Assembly (NCBI GenBank): GCA_019828565.1 | Contig: JAHDYR010000015.1 | Location: 806,001-870,000, forward strand | Source of the DNA: Carpediemonas membranifera | Lineage: Eukaryota; Fornicata | DNA: 64,000 nt | Direction of reading: 5' to 3' | Shown: piece after piece, positions 20,333-30,982 of the stretch | Numbering within the stretch: position 1 is the stretch's first letter | Layout of the letters: every line of letters starts with the position of its first letter | Program-made: the position numbers and the translations under genes | Notes under the pieces: generated by a model | Seen by the model: only the letters and a program-made list of their open reading frames with translations | What the model was told of the DNA's origin: nothing | Database searches by the model: none

Positions 20333-21949
20333 ATGACCCGCAGTGCTGTACCATTCGACAGCATACGCAAGGCTGCAGAAGACGCATTGGAGTCATGGAT
20401 ATCGAGTAGAAGCTACACTGATCAGCGAACAACGCAAAGCAAGCCAAGTGCTCGCCAGCAGCTCGACTATGTTCAACGTGCCTCTGAATACATGCCTGCT
20501 GGTGCATCTCGCAAGGAACAAGCCGCTTCTTCCCAGCTCAAGCCTATTCTCAAACATTCTACGGCGGCGTTATCGTCGGTAAGCCAGACTATCAAGGCGC
20601 AAATGCAAGCTGAGCTACACTCAGAGCTCCCCCGCACTGTTGTATCACCCAACAGCCAGTCTATTGTCGCTAACATGCGTAATGACCGCGTTGTGGAGTG
20701 GGCCGACACAATCAGCCACGGTTCGATGGTTATCGACCTCGAAGACCTCAACGACACGCTCAGCCCGCTCCCTCAAGAGCAGAGGGAGTTCATCCGGCCC
20801 CTAATGGAGAACTACGTCATCCACACCGGCAATTCCTTCATCCAGCGCATCCAGTTCATCGCCATTGTAACCAAAGCCCTTGCCACACCTGTAGCCGGCC
20901 CAACCACAGCCGTGATAAGGAAGGCCCGCCCCATTGGCCAGACCCCCACTGTCTCCCGTCCTCTCAGCGCCCCCCGCTCCCGTCCTCTCTCCATAGGGGG
21001 ATCAGGGCAGCTGCAGCCGCACTCTCTCAGATCAGTGTCTGTTGGAAGGAAGAGACCTGATGCAGAGGAGCAGGCAGGGTCTAGGCAGACCAATGGAAGT
21101 AGCAAGGTCGTGTCGAAGACTCATATGGAAAGTCTCACTGCAAGGTTGGCGAAAGAACCTTCCCTACCAGTGAAGAAGAAGCAAAAACTCGTCAAGGAGG
21201 CCGAGGAGCGGGCTATGGAGCAGTGTACCTTTGTACCCAACGTACAGCAGGTCGGCAAGGTCTCTCTCTCAAGGACAGCAGACCGCCTCTTCAGGTCTAA
21301 CACAGTCGCCAGTCTCCTAAGGGCATCGTCACCCGGCGGCACGAGGTCCCGACGTAACTCGGTGGAGTCGACTCTCAGTAACTCGCAGACGATACCTAGG
21401 TCTGACAGAAGGCTGCTCAACATTGATGGGGAGGCCGCAGCTCTGGAGGTTCCGTCACCCCCGCCCAAGGCACCCCAGGAGCCGACAATAGGGGACATTG
21501 TTGGTAGAGGCAGGCGTCGTCGAGAGCCGTTGCTCAGTTCAGAGGAAAGAGAGGTGCTAAAGTGCACGTTTAAGCCAAAGATGGAGACGAACAATGTGCC
21601 CGGCCGTAGTCTGGTTGCAGCCAGGGTTTCACACATGCGAGCACACGCCGAGGATGTTGCCAACACAACTCGACTGAAGAACAAGCTCGACGACGGAGCT
21701 CGGCGGACAAGACGCGAGGAGATCCTCAAGCCTGCGAGCTCGCCGTACAGTGCCAAGCCGACCATCCAGCCGGCCATGGGATATGCCCGGCGTGCAGCCA
21801 TGAAGAAGGCCCTCGAGCGTGAGTCGAGTCGCACTGCTACCGGCTTTGCTGGCCTGTGGCGCGGCGTGGAGCTTGGGGATGATGAGGAGAGCGAGGACCC
21901 GGTGGGGTTCGGGGTCACTGCGAGTATGAGCGATCCCAGCTGGCGGTGA
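20333..21949 (+). CDS. hypothetical basic protein with CTFxP motifs
   Basis: Protein of 538 residues with no family I recognise. It is rich in Arg, Ser and Pro and has two short repeats of a CTF(V/K)P type (QCTFVPNVQ near 290 and KCTFKPKME near 425). Such motifs occur in some large protist proteins linked to cilia or cytoskeleton, so that role is possible but weak. A predicted-helical part surrounds residues 270-300. There is no signal peptide or membrane segment. Its 5' flank is shared with the divergent M16 peptidase gene. Confidence 0.7.
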   Translation: MTRSAVPFDSIRKAAEDALESWISSRSYTDQRTTQSKPSARQQLDYVQRASEYMPAGASRKEQAASSQLKPILKHSTAALSSVSQTIKAQMQAELHSELPRTVVSPNSQSIVANMRNDRVVEWADTISHGSMVIDLEDLNDTLSPLPQEQREFIRPLMENYVIHTGNSFIQRIQFIAIVTKALATPVAGPTTAVIRKARPIGQTPTVSRPLSAPRSRPLSIGGSGQLQPHSLRSVSVGRKRPDAEEQAGSRQTNGSSKVVSKTHMESLTARLAKEPSLPVKKKQKLVKEAEERAMEQCTFVPNVQQVGKVSLSRTADRLFRSNTVASLLRASSPGGTRSRRNSVESTLSNSQTIPRSDRRLLNIDGEAAALEVPSPPPKAPQEPTIGDIVGRGRRRREPLLSSEEREVLKCTFKPKMETNNVPGRSLVAARVSHMRAHAEDVANTTRLKNKLDDGARRTRREEILKPASSPYSAKPTIQPAMGYARRAAMKKALERESSRTATGFAGLWRGVELGDDEESEDPVGFGVTASMSDPSWR

Positions 21950-22153
21950 GGCCAGCAGTGATGTATTCTAGCACAGCGATTCATAAACATCTTTTGTGGT
22001 GACGATTGCTGGCGCATCTGATGATGCGAGTCGAGGTGGGCTTGTAGTAATAGGCCGTGGAGGCAAGTAAGAACATGAAGGTCTTCTGTTGGCTCAGAAA
22101 GCGTTGCTTAGATGCCAGGTTGGGGTCTGCATGAAAAAAGTCGAAAACCCGCA

Positions 22154-22915
22154 ATGAGCATCGAAACCGTGTTTCTGGGCATTCCAGCCATCTATGGCAT
22201 AGTGGATCAGCATTACCGGAAAGAGAAGGACGAGTCGTCATGCTATGGCCTCCTCTTCGGTGGTCTGAAGGGCTGCAACATCCTTGCCCATAGTTCCTTC
22301 GGCATGCTTGTCGAGAAGGACCAAGGAGGTGTCATTATGCCCAGGAGGGACATTTTCGAGAAGGTTATCAAGCTTAAGCAGTTCGAGGACATCTCCTCCA
22401 AATTCATCGGCTTCTTTACCACGGGCGAATTCCTGTCTGCTAAGGCTGTCAAGCGTATTCACAAGCAGAAGAACATCACCACGATGGTTCAGGTGAAGGT
22501 AGACATGGATGCCTTCGAGCGCGGTGAGCTGTCGCTCTCTGGGCAAGTTAGCGCAGCCATCCCCAAGGAAGAGTCTGAGGCTTACGATTTCATCGTTTCT
22601 GATGTCACCGTCGAGATCTCCTCTAGCGAAACCGACCGCGTGGTCCTTGGCGCCATCGGGATGGCCATGGATTCTGAGGACGGCTACACTCTTGGTTCTC
22701 CTGCGGAAACCATCGCCACTTCCCAGTCTCACGCCAAGGCCCAGGCTGCTGCTATGAAGGCGTACGTGGACGAGGTTATCAGCGGGAAGCGTGAGGCCAC
22801 TATGGAGGTTGCCAACGCCATTCTCGCGTTCACCCAGGCTCGCGGCAGCAAGGCGACGCTCATGGACCCCGCGCTGAAGGATGTTCTGGAGCAGATGAGG
22901 GTGGTTGGTCATTAA
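22154..22915 (+). CDS. MPN-domain protein, probably eIF3 subunit f
   Basis: Protein of 253 residues with an MPN (Mov34/PAD1 N-terminal) fold: SIETVFLGIPAIYGIVDQHY, a short loop, YGLLFGGLKGCNILAHSSFG, then a helix and FIGFFTTG. The JAMM zinc-binding signature HxHx(7)SxxD is absent, so it is a structural rather than peptidase MPN. The strand order and the VKVDMDAFERGELSLSGQV segment fit eIF3f best; Rpn8, CSN6 and eIF3h are alternatives. The frame is open to an ATG at 22112, but the start used gives the usual family N-terminus. Confidence 0.6.
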   Translation: MSIETVFLGIPAIYGIVDQHYRKEKDESSCYGLLFGGLKGCNILAHSSFGMLVEKDQGGVIMPRRDIFEKVIKLKQFEDISSKFIGFFTTGEFLSAKAVKRIHKQKNITTMVQVKVDMDAFERGELSLSGQVSAAIPKEESEAYDFIVSDVTVEISSSETDRVVLGAIGMAMDSEDGYTLGSPAETIATSQSHAKAQAAAMKAYVDEVISGKREATMEVANAILAFTQARGSKATLMDPALKDVLEQMRVVGH

Positions 22916-23126
22916 ATATCCGGACTAGTCAGTGTGTTGTGTTTGTTGCCCCTTGGCTAATGAATGGGCGGCAGATCGGTATCAATAAAACACGATGGAA
23001 AATCAAGCCGGCCGATGAGCGGCACAGAGTGTCACCTACCGTGTCAACCCGCGGTTGCCTTTGGATCGCGGCCTTGACTCAGTGAGACTCCTTGGGTGAG
23101 TCGGATTGCTCGAGGCATTGCGAGCG

Positions 23127-25442
23127 ATGAAAGTAATCGTCGCCCTCTTGTTGCTCTCAGCAGCGCTTTGTGTTAGGATGACGCCTACACAAGCGCACAT
23201 TGACTCATACGTGCGTGTTGGCGATGTCAGCGAGCACCACGTCGTGAACGTCTCTTTCGCTCTTAAGCCCACTGACTACGCTGTCCAGCGCCTTGACCAG
23301 GAGCTTGTCAAGCGCAGTGACCCATCATCTCCCCTCTACGGCCACTGGATGTCCGATGCGGACATCACCACCATCACTTCTTCCCCCCACCTCAAGCCCG
23401 TCATGAACTGGGCAAAGAAGACCTTCCCCACAGCCACTGTAACCTCTGGCGCCATGCGCGATGTCGTCCACGTTCGCACCACTGTCGGTGAGATCAACAA
23501 GGGTCTTTCTACCACCTTTGGCGCCTACCTCGGCGGCGAGCGCACTCAGTGGGCCGTTGGCGAATACCACATGCCCGAGGACATCGCCGCACACGTCCAG
23601 ACTGTCGCTGGTCTGCACCACCTGCCCCCGGTGAAGGCTGTCATCGCCCAGGCCGCCTCTAACGACGCCAGCCCCACCGTCACTGGCTGGAACGCTGGTG
23701 GTGGCCGTGCCCAGCTGGTGTTCAAGCCCGTATGCACCACTGGCACGCCCACGGTGACCGGGACGACCCTAACCTGCACTGCGGCCGCTGCGAAGTCAGT
23801 CACCATCACACTCACCGCCCAGAAGGCTGCGGCAGTCGACACGGTCACTCCCGCCAACATCGAGGCTACCGTGCCCATCTCCGACGTCCAGTGCTACTCC
23901 TCCGCCGCCACTGTCGCCTGCATGGCCCCCGTCCCCGCTGTCATCCCCGAATACGTCCGCTACACACCCTCCCTCGTTATCCACTACGTCGGCGGAGTTG
24001 ACTCTGACGAGTCGACCTGCTCCCTGCACGAGCCGCTCGTATCCTCTCCATGGACGCTGCCGCACACTCTCAAGAAGGCGTACTCCGTGCCTGCTGGCCT
24101 CAAGGTCACCACGGCCGCCACACAGGCCATCGTCGGGTTCTTCGATCAATTCTTCAATCAAACTGCTCTTACAGAGTTCCTTCAGTGGAACGGCCTCAAG
24201 GACAACGTTCTCACCGTCCACGGCGCCATCCAGCAGTCCAACCCCGGCGGCGAGGCCTCCCTCGACGTCCAGTATATCACTGGCATCGCTACTCAAGCAG
24301 AGACTCATTTCTACTCGATTTCGAGTCTTTATCAGTCAAACGAAGATTTCATGAGCTGGCTTCTAATGCTGGCCGAAGACAAGAAGCGGCCTCTCGTGCA
24401 CTCCATCTCCTACGAGGACGAGGAGGGTAAGATGGACGCTGCTTGGCGCGATAAGGTCAACTACGAGTTCAAGAAGCTCACCTTGGCCGGCACCACCTTT
24501 GTCGGCGGATCAGGTGACGACGGCGCTGCCAATTTCGGTATCCGCACCGCCGGCACAGCCCAGTGCTCCAAGTTCGAACCCGGCTTCCCCTGCTCATCAC
24601 CATACGTTCTTTGCGTCTCAGCCACCCAGCTCGACGTCGACGACCGCGGCGTCTTCCAGCACAAGAAGGACGCCCTTCCTTTCAGACCCGGCCACGGCAA
24701 GTTTGACGGCGTAGGCAGTGATGTTGAGGTCGCCTGCAGCTCTGACCGTGGTGCCAGAATCACCACCGGTGGCGGCTTCAGCGGCGCCTTTGAGCGCCCT
24801 TCATACCAAGACAGCGAAGTCCGTGGCTACTTGTCCACCGCCACTCTGCCCACCATCGGCCAGTGGAACAAGGCCGGCAGAGGGTACCCTGACGTGTCTA
24901 CTATCGGCCACAACTACCTCATCAACATGCCTGATACTCCTTTCACTCCCAAGGGGCTCGAGCTTCTTGTTGTGGACGGTACCTCGGCCTCGACCCCCGT
25001 CATGGCTGGTCTAGTCACTCTCTTGAACGACGCCCGACTCCGTCACGGCTTGTCCTCCATGGGATTCATTAACCCCTGGCTGTACGAGACCTCCCGGACC
25101 CACCCAGAGTGCTTCGTCGACATTGTCACTGGCAACAACCGTTGTGGATCTATGGGCTCGGCCTGCTGTCCTCAAGGCTTCGAGGCTGCCCCTGGATGGG
25201 ATAGCGTTACCGGTCTTGGCACACCCGTCTGGGAATGTCTTCGTGACGTTGCTATTGGTTCGCCAGAGTCGACCTCAACGACGGAGTTCCCTCTCATGTG
25301 GCGCATTGTGTTCGCATTCACCCTTGTTGCTGTCATCGGTGTGATGCTGTGCAATGCTGTGATTGGTACCAGGGTGGTTCTTATGGGAAGAAAGGGCGCT
25401 CGTGGTGCCCGGGACAACATGGAGGCTCCCCTGCTGGGTTAA
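23127..25442 (+). CDS. sedolisin (S53) peptidase, TPP1-like, membrane-anchored
   Basis: Acid serine peptidase of 771 residues. A signal peptide (MKVIVALLLLSAAL) leads into a long S53 propeptide. The catalytic domain then carries the Glu/Asp pair in GGEASLDVQY, the oxyanion-hole Asp in GGSGDDGA and the nucleophile Ser in GTSASTPVMAG. A C-terminal transmembrane helix (about 735-757) and a short cytoplasmic tail follow, unlike soluble mammalian TPP1. A lysosome-like or phagosomal site is likely. All catalytic residues are present, so it should be active after propeptide removal. Single exon; the ATG at 23127 begins a clean signal peptide. Confidence 0.92.
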   Translation: MKVIVALLLLSAALCVRMTPTQAHIDSYVRVGDVSEHHVVNVSFALKPTDYAVQRLDQELVKRSDPSSPLYGHWMSDADITTITSSPHLKPVMNWAKKTFPTATVTSGAMRDVVHVRTTVGEINKGLSTTFGAYLGGERTQWAVGEYHMPEDIAAHVQTVAGLHHLPPVKAVIAQAASNDASPTVTGWNAGGGRAQLVFKPVCTTGTPTVTGTTLTCTAAAAKSVTITLTAQKAAAVDTVTPANIEATVPISDVQCYSSAATVACMAPVPAVIPEYVRYTPSLVIHYVGGVDSDESTCSLHEPLVSSPWTLPHTLKKAYSVPAGLKVTTAATQAIVGFFDQFFNQTALTEFLQWNGLKDNVLTVHGAIQQSNPGGEASLDVQYITGIATQAETHFYSISSLYQSNEDFMSWLLMLAEDKKRPLVHSISYEDEEGKMDAAWRDKVNYEFKKLTLAGTTFVGGSGDDGAANFGIRTAGTAQCSKFEPGFPCSSPYVLCVSATQLDVDDRGVFQHKKDALPFRPGHGKFDGVGSDVEVACSSDRGARITTGGGFSGAFERPSYQDSEVRGYLSTATLPTIGQWNKAGRGYPDVSTIGHNYLINMPDTPFTPKGLELLVVDGTSASTPVMAGLVTLLNDARLRHGLSSMGFINPWLYETSRTHPECFVDIVTGNNRCGSMGSACCPQGFEAAPGWDSVTGLGTPVWECLRDVAIGSPESTSTTEFPLMWRIVFAFTLVAVIGVMLCNAVIGTRVVLMGRKGARGARDNMEAPLLG

Positions 25443-25716
25443 GTAAATACGCATAAGGAGGGTTCGTTGGTGGTGGTGGTGAGTCATGATGGCATGCTGA
25501 TGCGTCGGAAGGCACGCTGCGTGTTGTTTGCTGTTTGGTTGAGGATGGGCACTTTAAAGTCTTGCCGACATATTTTTATTGCGGCTGCCGTGTATAAACT
25601 GTACAAAAGGCATGCGGCTCCTCGATGCATGGTCGAGCAGGCCTTAGGGAACCAGCTCTCGCGCAGATCCCAAAATTCGCATTTTAGGTCCGAAAATTCG
25701 ACTCTCAGCGACAACC

Positions 25717-26709
25717 ATGGCCCCGTCCGGCATTGAGAGGTATCAGAAGCTTGAAAAGCTCGGAGAAGGTACATATGGTGTAGTCCATAAGGCGAGAGAC
25801 CTTGATAGCGGCAAGGTCGTCGCGCTCAAGAAGATCCGCCTCGAACACGGTGATGAAGGCGTTCCTGGCACAGCTATTCGCGAAGTATCGCTCCTTAAGG
25901 AGTTGCAGCACTCTACAATTGTCCAGCTTATCGATGCTGTCACTCAGGACGCCCGTCTCTGGCTCGTCATGGAGTTTGTCCCTCATTTCAAGCTAACACA
26001 GGTTCTGCGACTCCGACCTCAAGCGCTTCACAGACGACACTCCTAACGGCATCAAGGGCACTCTTCTGAAGCGCATGGCCTACCAGATGGTCTACGGTCT
26101 CTACTTCTGCCACTGCCGCCGCGTCATCCACCGCGACCTCAAGCCCCAAAACCTCCTCATTGACTCTAACCGCAACCTGAAGCTTGCTGACTTCGGTCTT
26201 GCACGTGCGTTCGGCGTGCCTGTGCGGCAGTACACACACGAGATCGTCACCCTCTGGTATCGCGCCCCCGAGATCCTGCTCGGGTCCAAGCACTACTCTA
26301 CGCCCGTAGACATGTGGTCAGTCGGCACCATTCGTTTGTCTCATCCCCTCAACCCGCAGTTTACCCAGTCGCTGAGATGATCACCAAGAAGGCCCTCTTC
26401 CCTGGCATCTCCGAGATTGACGAGCTCTTCAAGATCTTCCAGGTTCTCGGTACTCCCACCGAGGCCGAGTGGCCTGGCGTGACCAAGCTGCCCGACTACA
26501 AGCCAACCCTGCCCAAGTTCAGGCCGCAGGGCCTCGAGTCCGTCCTCCCTGGGGCCGACCCCCAAGCCATTGATCTGATCAGGAAGATGCTGGCATACGA
26601 CCCTTCGCAGAGAATCGACGCGAAGACTGCACTGGCCCATCCCTTCTTTGACGAGGTCAGGACGGAGATGGAGAAGGAGTGTGGGGGGCTAATGTCGACC
26701 AGCTACTAA
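25717..26709 (+). CDS. cyclin-dependent kinase 1/2-like, three exons
   Basis: Cell-cycle Ser/Thr kinase of 309 residues. Exons: 25717-25973, 26002-26333 and 26369-26709. Intron 1 is 28 nt (GTTTGT to GCTAACACAG) and intron 2 is 35 nt (GTTTGT to TTTACCCAG). A nearer acceptor at 26359 would add three residues. Visible: the glycine loop [11 protein letters not shown] with inhibitory Thr-Tyr, a PGTAIRE cyclin-binding helix (PSTAIRE in most CDK1), [11 protein letters not shown], the [11 protein letters not shown] activation loop with the Thr before [12 protein letters not shown], and the GDSEID-like segment [12 protein letters not shown]. It is the likely mitotic CDK. Confidence 0.92.
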
Positions 26710-26878
26710 TAAGAAGAGCTGGTGATGAATTGTATAGTTGTTGTTGTTATTGGGGGGTAGGTGGCGTTGGTTGTTGAGAAGGTTGGGAACACTCTCATAC
26801 AGACACCAAACCACACCCACTCCATTTACTATAACGATAAACGGTACTATTTTACAACCCTGCCTCCAACCGCTCCGC

Positions 26879-28402
26879 TCAGACCAGGTCAGCCAGCGCC
26901 ACTCTGCTCTCAGCAGCGCCATACAAGGCTGCCCGCTGCTGAGCATGCTGCTTCTTTGCTTTCCTACTAAGATACTCGCTCTTCGCGACGTTAAACAGAT
27001 ACTTGATCTTGTTGAAATCAGCATGACTCAGCGACCACCGGGTGATTAAATTTGTGGTCAGAGTGTCAATGTCATCGCCTTCGTGGACTGTGACATGATC
27101 TTCTCTATTCTGCGGTCCTAGATTCGTGAATATCACCTCGTACAACTCCTTACGGTCAGCTCGGCCTTGTGTCGCGAGAACAGGCGCCTTTGAGTTCTTC
27201 AACCTCTCTTGCAGCTTCTGCTTGCGCTGCTCAGTGCGCCATATCTGCTTCTGCTTGAAATGCTGGTCCAGGCTAGCTTGGACGAAGTGTGTCATGGCCT
27301 CTAAGTGCTTGGGAGTGAGGCCGTACATACGCTGGATTTCGGCCGCCACGTCAAAGGCGCAGTCGCTCTCGTTGACCACTTGATGGTGCTTGCGGCCGTC
27401 AGGGAGGTTGATATCGACCACGAAGCTTGTGACTTCGGATGCCATCATCGGCTGACCCCGCTGTTCCACTGACTCGGCGACTGCAAGCTTCTGCCGCACC
27501 TGCTGCGGCGTTCGGGCAGCAGGGATAGACGAAGCAGTATGCGACCTGGCTCTTGTCGCGGGCTTGGACCCGGCGGGTGTGAGGTCGACTCTCACGGCAG
27601 CGGGCTCATGACTCTGGCCCTGGCCTGTTGCTAGGGTAGAGATAAGCTTCTCAGCCCTATTCCTACCAGACACAGGCACTGTTGGGGGTGGTGTGTACGT
27701 CTGCGGTGTTTCAGGACGCCTCCAAGTCGACCGGGTGGGCGCTACGGCCGCTAGCTTGGCTGAAATGTCGGCTGCACCGCGGAGAGCGTATCTGATGTTG
27801 TCTATGGTGGCGTCGACCTCTGAGTCCCGATCAATTGTGGAGAAGTACCTCCGTTCCTCAATTGATCCGATCTCGAGCTCCCGGATCTGGCTGTGTTTGG
27901 CGAATAGTTGGTCTCTCACCCCCCTCAACAACTCCCTACGCTTGGCGTTGATCTCCCTGTCCATCACGTCCCACGCGTACAAGGTTACGATGAGATTGGG
28001 GTGGAGTGAACGCGAGGCCTTCAACCGTTCTTCCTGAATCCGCTCGCGGTTCTTGGACGAGGAGAAGATGGCATTGCCGATGCTGGTCAGGCGGTGGACG
28101 CTGTTGTCAGTGGATATGCCGTCGTGGGCGACATAATCGATGAATATGAAGTTTGTGTACGAATTGGTGTCCAACGAGTATAGATCGTCGCTATCGGCCA
28201 CATTCACAATGTCCATCTCTACAGTATACTTCCTGTTGATGTCCTTGTCGTCAACGAACTCGAAGGCCATCTTCATGCCTTGTTCTGTATCCTCCTCGGT
28301 TGGACGCCAGCCAAGCTTATCAAACCGACGTCTGAAGCGTGGAACGCCATATTTTCTGAACTGGTCGCTATAATCAGTCACAAGCACACGCAGTGGTTGC
28401 AT
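26879..28402 (-). CDS. hypothetical protein
   Basis: Protein of 507 residues that I do not recognise. The N-terminal 170 residues alternate hydrophobic strands and charged loops and contain the segment SYTNFIFIDYVAHDG. A Pro/Thr/Ser-rich linker follows (about 225-315), and the C-terminus is helical and basic. There are no transmembrane helices or signal peptide. The gene converges with CDK1, and its 5' end lies about 110 bp from the end of the DNAI7 gene on the same strand. Confidence 0.7.
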   Translation of the reverse strand: MQPLRVLVTDYSDQFRKYGVPRFRRRFDKLGWRPTEEDTEQGMKMAFEFVDDKDINRKYTVEMDIVNVADSDDLYSLDTNSYTNFIFIDYVAHDGISTDNSVHRLTSIGNAIFSSSKNRERIQEERLKASRSLHPNLIVTLYAWDVMDREINAKRRELLRGVRDQLFAKHSQIRELEIGSIEERRYFSTIDRDSEVDATIDNIRYALRGAADISAKLAAVAPTRSTWRRPETPQTYTPPPTVPVSGRNRAEKLISTLATGQGQSHEPAAVRVDLTPAGSKPATRARSHTASSIPAARTPQQVRQKLAVAESVEQRGQPMMASEVTSFVVDINLPDGRKHHQVVNESDCAFDVAAEIQRMYGLTPKHLEAMTHFVQASLDQHFKQKQIWRTEQRKQKLQERLKNSKAPVLATQGRADRKELYEVIFTNLGPQNREDHVTVHEGDDIDTLTTNLITRWSLSHADFNKIKYLFNVAKSEYLSRKAKKQHAQQRAALYGAAESRVALADLV

Positions 28403-28513
28403 TATGACCGAGATTGGATTGGTCCGTTTCCAAAGTGCTCGAAAAATGACCTAATCATTTCCCCAAAGGCAAAAACTGCCTACATAGACAACGTTTAACA
28501 AGTATATCAACAC

Positions 28514-30829
28514 CTACGCAATCTCCCCAGCCAGCGCCACAGGCTTGACAAGCTTCAGAAGCTCCGCTACCCGCGCCACGAGGACAACATCAGCCGAATT
28601 GACAGCATTCATCGCACTGCCCACAGATGCCACGAACTCTTCAGAAAGTGATCCCATCAAATGCACTAAACTACCCCGTAGAGTCGTGCCGGCCTTCGGG
28701 TCGCTGAGGAAGAGGGAAGTGGAGTCAACCACCTCGAGCAGCCGGGCAGACGCCGCGCCCGTGCCAACGAGGGAGAAGTCGTCGCCGGCAGAGGCCATAG
28801 ACACCTCCGACTCGGCCGGGCAGAGATGGGTCGACCCGTCAATCGCAGACTTGATGCCGAAGACGGCCGTGGAGGTCGAGAGGCACTGGGTGCGGGAAGC
28901 GGCCTCGGCCTGGAGGTTCTGGAGCCAAGAAGTGAGGGACGACACCGCAGACATGCGGCGGGCGACCTGCTCCTCGGTGACGGCGTTGGGGTCGACCTCG
29001 GCGGCCTTACCCTTCTTGCCCTTCTTCCCTTTCTTCCCCTTCTTTCCCTTCTTGCTCTTCTTCTTAGCTGCCTCCTCCTCGGCCTTAATCCGCGCCTCTT
29101 CTGCCAGCTGGGCCTCGATCTCGGCGGGACTAGGATCATGGAAAGGGTCTGGACGATCACCGAAACTGACTTCAACCAAGTCGGGCAGTCTAAGGCCGAA
29201 TCTACTAGATTTCATGGCGAATCCTGGAGATAGAGTGGCCATATCAACAGCTGCCCGAGTGAGCATTGCATGGTCTTTGGGCTGAATCCCAGCGAGTGAG
29301 AATGCCTCGTCCGTGATAACAAGAGCATACCCAGCCTGCTCAAGGTCGACCAAGAGCTCAGCGGCAGACTTGTACGTCACACCCATGAGGGCTTCCGTCT
29401 CTGGGACGGCGGGGCCGACCAGGAAAAAGCCCTCGGCAGTGGTGTAAATGGCGACTGTGGTGTCGGCCATGACGAGGAGGAGGATGACACCGGGGAAGGG
29501 GTTGAATCCTTGGTCGGCCAGACCGTGTACCGCGTGTAAGATACGGTGGGTGGCGGGTGTATCTTCGTAAACTGGGAAAATTGCCCAGGACTTAAGAGGA
29601 AGCCTCGTGTGGCCGTGGAGCAGGGTAGTAATCGCCCCAAGCTGAGTCGCGGCGAAGTTGATGGTCCTGTCTCGCGTGGTGCAGGTTATGTCAGAAACGG
29701 GGTCGACCGACCAAGAGTGCCAAGACCAGACACCGATGGAGGGCTCAGGCATGAGGGCGCAGGTTGGGGGAAGTGAAATAGTGAGCCTGAGCGGTACGAG
29801 TTGGGATGTTCCGGCGTCAGTTTCCGGCGGTCCGGGAGGGTGAGCGCAGTAAGGGTAGACCGGCATGGCGTGTCTCGCGTGTAGCGGGTAAGGAAGATGT
29901 GTCGCCCGATCCCCGCCCTCAGATATCGGTGAGATCTCCCAACCGTTAACTGAGACCGGCTGGACTGGCAGTTGGATGAGCTCGACAAAATATGTCGGGC
30001 CGACAGGGGTCACAGACGTGGGTGGCAAGACGGAGCGTTTGGTCACGAACACGCGCACGGCGACGTTAGCGAGGGACAAGGTCTTTGGCACATGGATGGA
30101 GAGCTTGAGCTGAGGGAAGTCGCATGTTCCCACTCTGGTATTCCTAGAGGTGTTCGCCCACAGCCCCATGGAGACGTACTCGCCGACGTGTTCGAAGTGG
30201 AGGTCCTCCTTGGCTGAGATGAGGGCTGGGACGTCCTGCATAAGCTCGGCGGTGCATAGGTCGAGGTGAGTGTACATTAGGTGGGACAGAGAGGCAACCG
30301 CGTCGTCGTAGGCATCAGTGGCAGCGGCATCCGTGCTGGTGAAGGAGAACGGGGCGTCGGCGCGAGCTTTGGCGATCTTAGTGCCAAGAATGGTGGCGAT
30401 AAGCTGAATCATGTCGAGACGTTCCACGCCCTTCAAGGAGTGAAGCGACTCGTCGGCAAGAGCAATGGTAGTAGAAAGTGCTGCGGGGTCCTTGACGTTG
30501 GTGACGTGGTCGCATTCGAGGAATTCGGCCCATTCGTCGTTCTCGCGGTAGGGCTGCACTGCGGCCAAAAATTGCTCTTCTTTCTTTGTCATTAGGGACT
30601 CGTAATCAGAGAGATCGGCAGTAAGGATCTCTTTCATCTGCTGCGTGAACTCTGCGTATGACAGCTCCCATTCCTTCCTCTCTTCATGCAGTTCGGTCCA
30701 TTTCTTATCCAGATTGGCGGCCTCTTCCTTGCGATGCTCGGATTCGAGCCTTGCTTGCTCTGCAAGCTCCTTCATACGGGCCTTCTTGCCCTTCTTTCCC
30801 TTCTTTCCCTTCTTTCCCTTGGGCGGCAT
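28514..30829 (-). CDS. axonemal dynein-associated DNAI7/CASC1 (IC97-like)
   Basis: Protein of 771 residues resembling CASC1/DNAI7, a component tied to axonemal inner-arm dynein. The N-terminus is a Lys/Gly run followed by a charged coiled coil (about 20-75). The central conserved block includes EYVSMGLWANTSRNTR, then SIHVPKTLSLANVAVRV and the GPTYFVELIQLP segment typical of the family. A second KKGKKGKK run occurs near residue 590. Both Lys-rich runs come from AAGAAGGGC-type repeats (about 30780-30823 and 29009-29062). It implies a motile flagellum. Recognition rests on the conserved block from memory. Confidence 0.75.
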   Translation of the reverse strand: MPPKGKKGKKGKKGKKARMKELAEQARLESEHRKEEAANLDKKWTELHEERKEWELSYAEFTQQMKEILTADLSDYESLMTKKEEQFLAAVQPYRENDEWAEFLECDHVTNVKDPAALSTTIALADESLHSLKGVERLDMIQLIATILGTKIAKARADAPFSFTSTDAAATDAYDDAVASLSHLMYTHLDLCTAELMQDVPALISAKEDLHFEHVGEYVSMGLWANTSRNTRVGTCDFPQLKLSIHVPKTLSLANVAVRVFVTKRSVLPPTSVTPVGPTYFVELIQLPVQPVSVNGWEISPISEGGDRATHLPYPLHARHAMPVYPYCAHPPGPPETDAGTSQLVPLRLTISLPPTCALMPEPSIGVWSWHSWSVDPVSDITCTTRDRTINFAATQLGAITTLLHGHTRLPLKSWAIFPVYEDTPATHRILHAVHGLADQGFNPFPGVILLLVMADTTVAIYTTAEGFFLVGPAVPETEALMGVTYKSAAELLVDLEQAGYALVITDEAFSLAGIQPKDHAMLTRAAVDMATLSPGFAMKSSRFGLRLPDLVEVSFGDRPDPFHDPSPAEIEAQLAEEARIKAEEEAAKKKSKKGKKGKKGKKGKKGKAAEVDPNAVTEEQVARRMSAVSSLTSWLQNLQAEAASRTQCLSTSTAVFGIKSAIDGSTHLCPAESEVSMASAGDDFSLVGTGAASARLLEVVDSTSLFLSDPKAGTTLRGSLVHLMGSLSEEFVASVGSAMNAVNSADVVLVARVAELLKLVKPVALAGEIA

Positions 30830-30982
30830 TAACTTGTATTCTTGTTCAAATCTGGCGAAACTTTAGGGACACTCCGACGCCCTATATAGCCCCAATACAT
30901 CCAGTAAGGGCCACACAGAGCCTCCTGCTGTTTTCGGCACCGAGCAGGATATGGCCTTTGTTTGTCTGACGACAAGAGCTTG

